NCBI RefSeq assembly: GCF_015751765.1
Contig: NZ_JADOTX010000001.1
Location: 2,294,001-2,358,000 of the forward strand
Length of the DNA stretch: 64,000 nucleotides
Reading direction: 5' to 3'
DNA from: Micromonospora ureilytica
GTDB lineage: Bacteria > Actinomycetota > Actinomycetes > Mycobacteriales > Micromonosporaceae
The position numbers and the translations under genes are program-made. This document shows, piece by piece, positions 59,779-64,000 of this stretch. The notes below the pieces were generated by a model. The model saw only the letters and a program-made list of their open reading frames with translations. It did not search any database and had not been told where the DNA came from. Position 1 is the first letter of the stretch, and each line of letters begins with the position of its first letter.

Positions 59779-60998
59779 CCGCCCGCCGACAACTGGTCGT
59801 CCTGGTCAGCGCGGACCTGATCTCCAACCTGGGCACCCGCATCTCGGTGGTGACCATTCCGTGGTTGGTGCTGGTCACCACCGGCAGCCCCACCAAGATG
59901 GGCCTTGTCGCGTTCGCCGAGACCCTGCCGTACCTGCTGTCCAGCGCGTTGGGCACACCCTGGGCGGACCGGATCGGCCTGCGCCGTACCTCGATCCTCT
60001 GCGACGGGGGCAGCGCGGTGGTGATGGTCGTCGTGGCGCTGACCCCGTGGTTGGGCTTCGTCCCGCTGGTGGCGCTCGTCGCGGTGGCCGGCGCGCTGCG
60101 GGGCATCGGGGACCGGGTGAAGCACGTGATGTTCCGCCCGGTCGCGGAGGCCGCCGGGGTGCCACTGATCCGGCTGACCTCCGCGTACGACGGGCTCAGC
60201 CGGGTGGTGACCCTGTTCGGCGCCGCAGTGGGCGGCCTGCTGATCGCCGTCTTCGGGGTGACCGAGGCGATCCTCATCGACGCGGCCAGCTTCGGGGTCT
60301 GCGCGCTGCTCATCGGCGTTCTGGTCCGCCCTCCGGCCGTCCCGACGCGACCCGCCCAGCCGGAAAGTTACCTGCGCGCCCTGCGGGGTGGCTTCAGCTA
60401 CCTGGGCCGGGACCGGCCGCTGCTCGGCATGCTCGCCGTCATCTCGGCGCTGAACATGGTGGCCAACGCCAGCGTGGCCGTCTACATCCCGGTCTGGGTC
60501 GCCCGGGAGCTGCCCGGCCCGAGCGGTCTCGGCCTCGTGCTGGCCGCATTCTCGGCGGGCGCGCTGCTGGGCAACCTGGTGTTCACCGCGCTCGGGCCTC
60601 GGCTGCCCCGGCGGCTGACGTTCCTGGTCGGCGCGCTGATCGCCGGCACACCCCGGCTGGTGGCGCTGGCGATCAGCGACGAACTGCCGGTGGTGCTCGT
60701 GGTGACGTTCCTGTCCGGAATCGGCATCGCGGCGGTCAACCCGCTGCTCGGGGTGGCGCTCTACGAGCGGGTGCCGCCGGAGTTGCAGACCCGGGTGATC
60801 GGCATCGCCGGTTCGTTGGCGTTCGTCGGGTTGCCGGTCGGCGCGCTGCTCGGCGGTTGGTCGGTGGACGCCCTGGGGCTCACCCCGGCCCTGCTGACCA
60901 TGGCGGCCGCGTGCCTGCTGGTCACCGCGTACCCGCTGCTGGTCAGGACGTCAGGCCCGGAAGCGCCGGCCCGGCCCACCCCCGTCACCACACAGTGA
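59775..60998 (+). CDS. Major facilitator superfamily transporter
   Basis: A 407-residue transporter with 12 predicted membrane helices. The DHA3-like pattern shows WLVLVTTGSPTKMGLVAFAETLPYLL in helices 1-2, a loop motif GTPWADRIGLRR (motif A variant), and GVALYERVPPELQTRVIGI in the second half. GTG at 59775 overlaps the previous stop (GTGA), so it is co-translated with the AMP ligase. Substrate unknown; export of a drug or a self-made metabolite is the usual role of this group. Confidence 0.9.
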   Translation: MTARRQLVVLVSADLISNLGTRISVVTIPWLVLVTTGSPTKMGLVAFAETLPYLLSSALGTPWADRIGLRRTSILCDGGSAVVMVVVALTPWLGFVPLVALVAVAGALRGIGDRVKHVMFRPVAEAAGVPLIRLTSAYDGLSRVVTLFGAAVGGLLIAVFGVTEAILIDAASFGVCALLIGVLVRPPAVPTRPAQPESYLRALRGGFSYLGRDRPLLGMLAVISALNMVANASVAVYIPVWVARELPGPSGLGLVLAAFSAGALLGNLVFTALGPRLPRRLTFLVGALIAGTPRLVALAISDELPVVLVVTFLSGIGIAAVNPLLGVALYERVPPELQTRVIGIAGSLAFVGLPVGALLGGWSVDALGLTPALLTMAAACLLVTAYPLLVRTSGPEAPARPTPVTTQ

Positions 60999-61180
60999 CC
61001 GGCCCAGCCTCCTCTGTGGGTGCCAACTCCCCGCCCCAGCGCGCCGACGACGCAGCGCCCACGACGCCAATCCGACAGCGCCCGCGCGTTGTTCGTCGGA
61101 CGTTCGGCTGCTGGCCGCGTGGGCGTCGGCCGGGGACGGCTAGCGTCGACAGTCGTCACCGCACCTGGAGGCCGCCGCGT

Positions 61181-62119
61181 ATGCCGTCGTCACCCACCCG
61201 CCGCCGCGCCGCCGAGGTCACCGCCGTGCGCCGGATCGGCGACAGCGCGCCGCACAGCGCGTTCACCGACCTCGTCCGGTACGCCGGGAGCTGGTTCTGC
61301 GCCTTCCGGGAGGCCCGGACCCACCTCAGCGACGACGGCGTGCTCCGGGTGCTGACGTCGACCGACGGCCGGTCCTGGACCTCCGCGGCCGTCATCGCGC
61401 AGGCCGGCGCCGACCTGCGCGACCCGCGCTTCGTGGCGCGACCCGACGGGCGGCTGCAACTACTGGCGGCGGCCGTCACCGGTGAGGCCACCAAGACGTT
61501 CCAGACGGTGACCTGGCTCTGCGCCGACGGCCACACCTGGGGCGATCCGGCCCCGGTGGGCGAGCCGGGCGTCTGGGTGTGGCGGGCGGCCTGGCACGAC
61601 GACGCCATGTACGGCGTCGGCTACGCCACCCGGGAGCCGAGGTTCGCCCGGCTCTACCGCAGCACGGACGGGATCGACCTGCGGCCCTGGGTGCCGACGC
61701 TGTTCGAGGACGGGTACCCCAACGAGTCCGGTCTGGTCTTCGACCCGGACGGCACCGCCCGGTGCCTGCTGCGGCGGGACGGGGCCACCGCGAGCGCGCA
61801 GCTCGGCCGGGCCGTTCCGCCGTACCGGGACTGGACCTGGACCGACCTGGGTGTCCAGGTGGGCGGGCCGACGCTGCTCCGGCTGCCCGACGGGCTACTG
61901 CTGGCCGGGGTGCGCCTGCACGACGGCGAGGTCCGCACCGCGATCTGCGTCGTCGACCCGGACCGGGGCGAGCTGTCCGAGCTGGTCGCGCTGCCGTCCG
62001 GCGGCGACACCAGCTACCCCGGCCTGGTCTGGCACGACGACCTGCTGTGGGTCAGCTACTACTCCTCCCACGAGGGACAGACCCACGTCTACCTGGCCGA
62101 GGTCAGGCTGACCGTCTGA
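61181..62119 (+). CDS. Sialidase-like beta-propeller protein
   Basis: A 312-residue protein with features of the exo-alpha-sialidase/BNR superfamily: Asp-box-like turns LTSTDGRSWTS, CADGHTWGD and YRSTDGIDLRPW. Strands such as GSWFCAFREARTHLSDDG and GDTSYPGLVWHDDLLWVSYYSSHEG also appear, the latter near the C-terminus with the ExxQT-type end. The catalytic triad of true sialidases (Arg-triad, Tyr/Glu) is not clearly all present. There is no signal peptide. ATG at 61181 with GGAGG upstream. It lies 182 bases behind the MFS gene and may be a separate unit. Confidence 0.7.
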   Translation: MPSSPTRRRAAEVTAVRRIGDSAPHSAFTDLVRYAGSWFCAFREARTHLSDDGVLRVLTSTDGRSWTSAAVIAQAGADLRDPRFVARPDGRLQLLAAAVTGEATKTFQTVTWLCADGHTWGDPAPVGEPGVWVWRAAWHDDAMYGVGYATREPRFARLYRSTDGIDLRPWVPTLFEDGYPNESGLVFDPDGTARCLLRRDGATASAQLGRAVPPYRDWTWTDLGVQVGGPTLLRLPDGLLLAGVRLHDGEVRTAICVVDPDRGELSELVALPSGGDTSYPGLVWHDDLLWVSYYSSHEGQTHVYLAEVRLTV

Positions 62120-62158
62120 GCCTGGCCGGGGCGCCCGCCGGTCGGTTAGCGTGCCCGC

Positions 62159-62911
62159 ATGCCATCGACGCTCACCGAATCGACGGACCCGTACTGTCTG
62201 CGCCCCGGGGAGGCCGCCGAACTGCTGCACGGGCACCCGTGGCGGCGGTTCGTGGCGCTCGGCGACAGCGTCGTGGAGGGCATGTGTGAGCCGACACCGG
62301 GCTACCCGGACGTGCAGTGGGTCGACCGGCTCGCCGCCGAGCTGACCGCCGTGCGCCCCGAGCTGGCGTACCGGAATCTGGGTCGACGCGGGCTGCGCGC
62401 GCACCAGGTGCGGGCCACCCAGCTCGCCCCGGCGCTGGCCTTCGCACCGGACCTGGCGCTTGTCGTCTGTGGCGGCAACGACGCCTTCCACAGGGCGTAC
62501 GACGCGGAGGCGGTGGACGCCGAGCTGACCGCGATGATTACCGCGCTGCGCGACGTGGGCGCCGACGTGATCACCGTGGGCATGTTCGACGTCTCGCACA
62601 GCCCGGCGGTGCCCGAGCACATCCGGCCCGGCCTGGGCGAACGCATGCGCCGCCTGTCCGCCCACACGGCAAACCTCGCCGAACGCCTGAGCACAATCCA
62701 CGTGCACCTGACCGACCATCCGCTGACGGCCGACCCCACCCTCTACAGCACCGACGGCCGCCACGGCAGCGCCCGCAGCGACGCCATAGCAACAGCCCAA
62801 ACCCTCCGCACCCTCTCCCCCCACCGCCCCTCCCCCCACCCCGACCCCACCCCCTCCGGCCCCGTTGATCATGAAGTTATTGCCACGACACGCCGCGCCG
62901 GAGCGCAATAA
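62159..62911 (+). CDS. Cytosolic SGNH/GDSL hydrolase, tail read from a palindromic repeat
   Basis: A 250-residue protein. Block I is VALGDSVVEGM with the active-site Ser, then LGRRGLRAHQV, CGGNDAFH with Gly and Asn, and DGRHGSARSDA supplying Asp and His. The enzyme core ends near residue 217. The last 30 or so residues are a His/Pro-rich stretch from a C-rich tract and then about 15 residues that read straight into palindromic repeat copy 2, where the TAA at 62909-62911 lies inside the right arm. The ATG at 62159 follows a weak site. The substrate is unknown; relatives are small esterases. Confidence 0.85.
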   Translation: MPSTLTESTDPYCLRPGEAAELLHGHPWRRFVALGDSVVEGMCEPTPGYPDVQWVDRLAAELTAVRPELAYRNLGRRGLRAHQVRATQLAPALAFAPDLALVVCGGNDAFHRAYDAEAVDAELTAMITALRDVGADVITVGMFDVSHSPAVPEHIRPGLGERMRRLSAHTANLAERLSTIHVHLTDHPLTADPTLYSTDGRHGSARSDAIATAQTLRTLSPHRPSPHPDPTPSGPVDHEVIATTRRAGAQ

Positions 62912-62927
62912 CTTCATGATCGACGGG
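62861..62927. repeat. Intergenic palindromic repeat, copy 2
   Basis: Left arm 62861-62883 and right arm 62905-62927 match over 23 bp with one G-U wobble and a 21-base loop. The core GTTGATCATGAAGTTAT is a variant of copy 1 at 52771-52853. It overlaps the 3' end of the SGNH gene and lies between two convergent genes. Confidence 0.85.
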
Positions 62928-62945
62928 GGTCAGAGCCCGGGCGGG

Positions 62946-64000
62946 TCAGTCGCGCAGGAGGATTCCGGTTAGGAGGACGCCGTGGGCCAGGTTGAGGATT
63001 CCGTCGCAGCCGGGGTAGCCGACGCGGGCCAGGCCGCCGGAGGCTTGGCGGCCGAACAGGTACGGGGCCAGGGAGTACGGGACGTCGGCGGTGACCGTGT
63101 CGCCGGTCTCGATCTGGACGAAGTCCATCGACACCCGGTCGGTCGGCAGGTACTCCTGCAGGATGGCGCCGCCCTGGTCGACGGCGGCCCGCACACCGTC
63201 GGCCCAGTCCGCCGCGCTCAGCTCCGGGCCGAGCAGCACACCGTGCCCGGCCGAACCGTCGGCCGGTTTCGTCACGAGCGTGGCCTGCTCGGCGATGGCC
63301 CGGTCGAGCACCGCCGCGGTCAACGGCACCGTGTACGGCACGTGTCGGCGGATCAGCGCCTGGTCGTCGGCGGGCAGGCCGTCCACGTCCTCCCACAGCC
63401 AGCCGAACGTGGTCTTGTTGCCGAGCAGCCAGGCCGCCGCCGACACGAACATCGGTAGGGTGCCGGCGGCGAGGGCCACTGCCACCGCGTCCAGGCCGGC
63501 GGTCGGGGTGACCCGGTTGGGCACGAACAGCCGGAACAGCGCGTGGACCGGCGCGCCGTCGACGACGAGGCGGTTGTCGGCGTCCACTGTGGCGGTGGAC
63601 ACCGGGGCGATGACCAGGTCGATGCCGAAGTCCCGGGCCCGGACGGCGAGGGGGTCGAGGATCCGGATGAACGTCTGCGGGTCGTCGAGGCCCGGGTAGT
63701 CGGCGTCGAAGTCCATCAGCAGCGCCACCCGGGCGCCCTCGGGCAGCCGCAGCTCCTCGCGGATCGCCACGAACCTCTGGTCGAGCAGGGACGGCGCGGC
63801 CCGCACCGGCAGGTCGTCGAGGATGCCCTGCTCCCGGTAGAGGCGCGCGAACCGCTGGATGACGGTGTCGGCGTCGAACCCGCCGCCGAGGCTGCTGTCG
63901 ATGTTGTACTCGACGAACTTGGGCACCCCGGCAGAGAAGATCACATCCGGCCGGTACGCGGCCAGCAGCGCCTCGGTCAGCGGCTCGGCGTCGTCCAGCA
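62946..64000 (-). CDS. Circularly permuted ATP-grasp-like protein, 5' end cut by window edge
   Basis: The frame runs from the stop at 62946 to the right edge with no start codon needed at 63944: upstream codons read LDDAEPLTEALLAAYRPDVIF without a break, so the N-terminus is missing. The visible 351 residues show NKTTFGWLWEDVDGLP and LIRRHVPYTVPL. KPADGSAGHGVLLG comes next, where the Lys and glycine loop fit nucleotide binding, and then ILQEYLPTD. This order, with RHVPYT before the Lys loop, is typical of circularly permuted ATP-grasp proteins. Such enzymes join a carboxylate to an amine, often with a linked alpha-E protein; the substrate is unknown. Confidence 0.7.
   Translation of the reverse strand, partial: LDDAEPLTEALLAAYRPDVIFSAGVPKFVEYNIDSSLGGGFDADTVIQRFARLYREQGILDDLPVRAAPSLLDQRFVAIREELRLPEGARVALLMDFDADYPGLDDPQTFIRILDPLAVRARDFGIDLVIAPVSTATVDADNRLVVDGAPVHALFRLFVPNRVTPTAGLDAVAVALAAGTLPMFVSAAAWLLGNKTTFGWLWEDVDGLPADDQALIRRHVPYTVPLTAAVLDRAIAEQATLVTKPADGSAGHGVLLGPELSAADWADGVRAAVDQGGAILQEYLPTDRVSMDFVQIETGDTVTADVPYSLAPYLFGRQASGGLARVGYPGCDGILNLAHGVLLTGILLRD

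Noticed and set aside
59861..62119. 752-codon frame that would join the MFS region to the sialidase-like gene
   Set aside because: Over the MFS gene it is out of frame with the real helices and Arg-rich. The sialidase-like gene has its own ATG and ribosome site at 61181.
1..64000. tRNA, rRNA, CRISPR, IS elements, prophage genes
   Set aside because: Reading both strands, I found no CCA-ended cloverleaf, no repeat-spacer array, no transposase or integrase and no phage structural genes.

Overview
The window is high-GC actinobacterial DNA, most likely from Micromonosporaceae and probably a Micromonospora. The signs are very high GC, many GTG starts, a short Lsr2 nucleoid protein, a lon promoter with a HAIR-like element, a pfl/ZTP riboswitch ahead of glyA, an actinobacterial Asp23/AmaP-type operon and an Lrp-controlled bkd operon. 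I see no tRNA, rRNA, CRISPR array, insertion sequence or phage gene. This is chromosomal DNA with an accessory flavour at both ends.

Layout. 1-8.9 kb: most of one giant exported RHS/YD-repeat protein (minus strand) whose C-terminal toxin end lies off the left edge, followed by a gene-free stretch of about 0.8 kb. 9.7-15.3 kb: a glycine-rich conserved protein, a 2H phosphoesterase, LtrA, and a DesK/DesR-like two-component pair divergent from a membrane protein. 15.4-22.5 kb: stress physiology, with a DEAD-box helicase, DoxX, Lon, manganese catalase and a second histidine kinase/NarL regulator pair. 22.6-25.5 kb: Lsr2, a secreted protein and a DUF2726-like protein. 25.6-27.3 kb: a tightly coupled four-gene Asp23/DUF6286/AmaP-like envelope operon behind a perfect Crp-type palindrome. 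27.4-33.5 kb: a TroA-like binding protein, TerC, a DoxX-like protein, an FKBP, a STAS protein, an SMP-30-like protein and a lipoprotein L,D-transpeptidase.

34.1-37.2 kb: a two-gene exported sugar unit (Tat-exported TIM-barrel isomerase and PQQ sugar dehydrogenase with PKD). 37.4-39.0 kb: a parallel beta-helix protein. 39.2-43.4 kb: the branched-chain keto-acid dehydrogenase operon (E1 alpha, E1 beta, E2; no E3) divergent from an Lrp/AsnC regulator. 43.4-50.2 kb: an OafA-type acyltransferase with an SGNH domain, a stand-alone LigD-type polymerase, an unusual GNAT-membrane fusion, a histidine phosphatase coupled to an NAD(P)HX dehydratase, and a hemerythrin-like protein. 50.2-53.1 kb: an SDR, the riboswitch-controlled long-form glyA and a DUF4177-like protein.

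53.2-62.9 kb: a possible small-molecule or lipid tailoring locus, with an FMN hydroxyacid oxidase, an alpha/beta hydrolase, a cytochrome P450, two SGNH hydrolases, an AMP-dependent ligase coupled to an MFS exporter and a sialidase-like protein. Several of these enzymes carry atypical active-site motifs. The right edge cuts a circularly permuted ATP-grasp-like gene.

Convergent gene pairs are usually separated by strong hairpins. Two of these (52.8 and 62.9 kb) share sequence and look like copies of one intergenic palindromic repeat.
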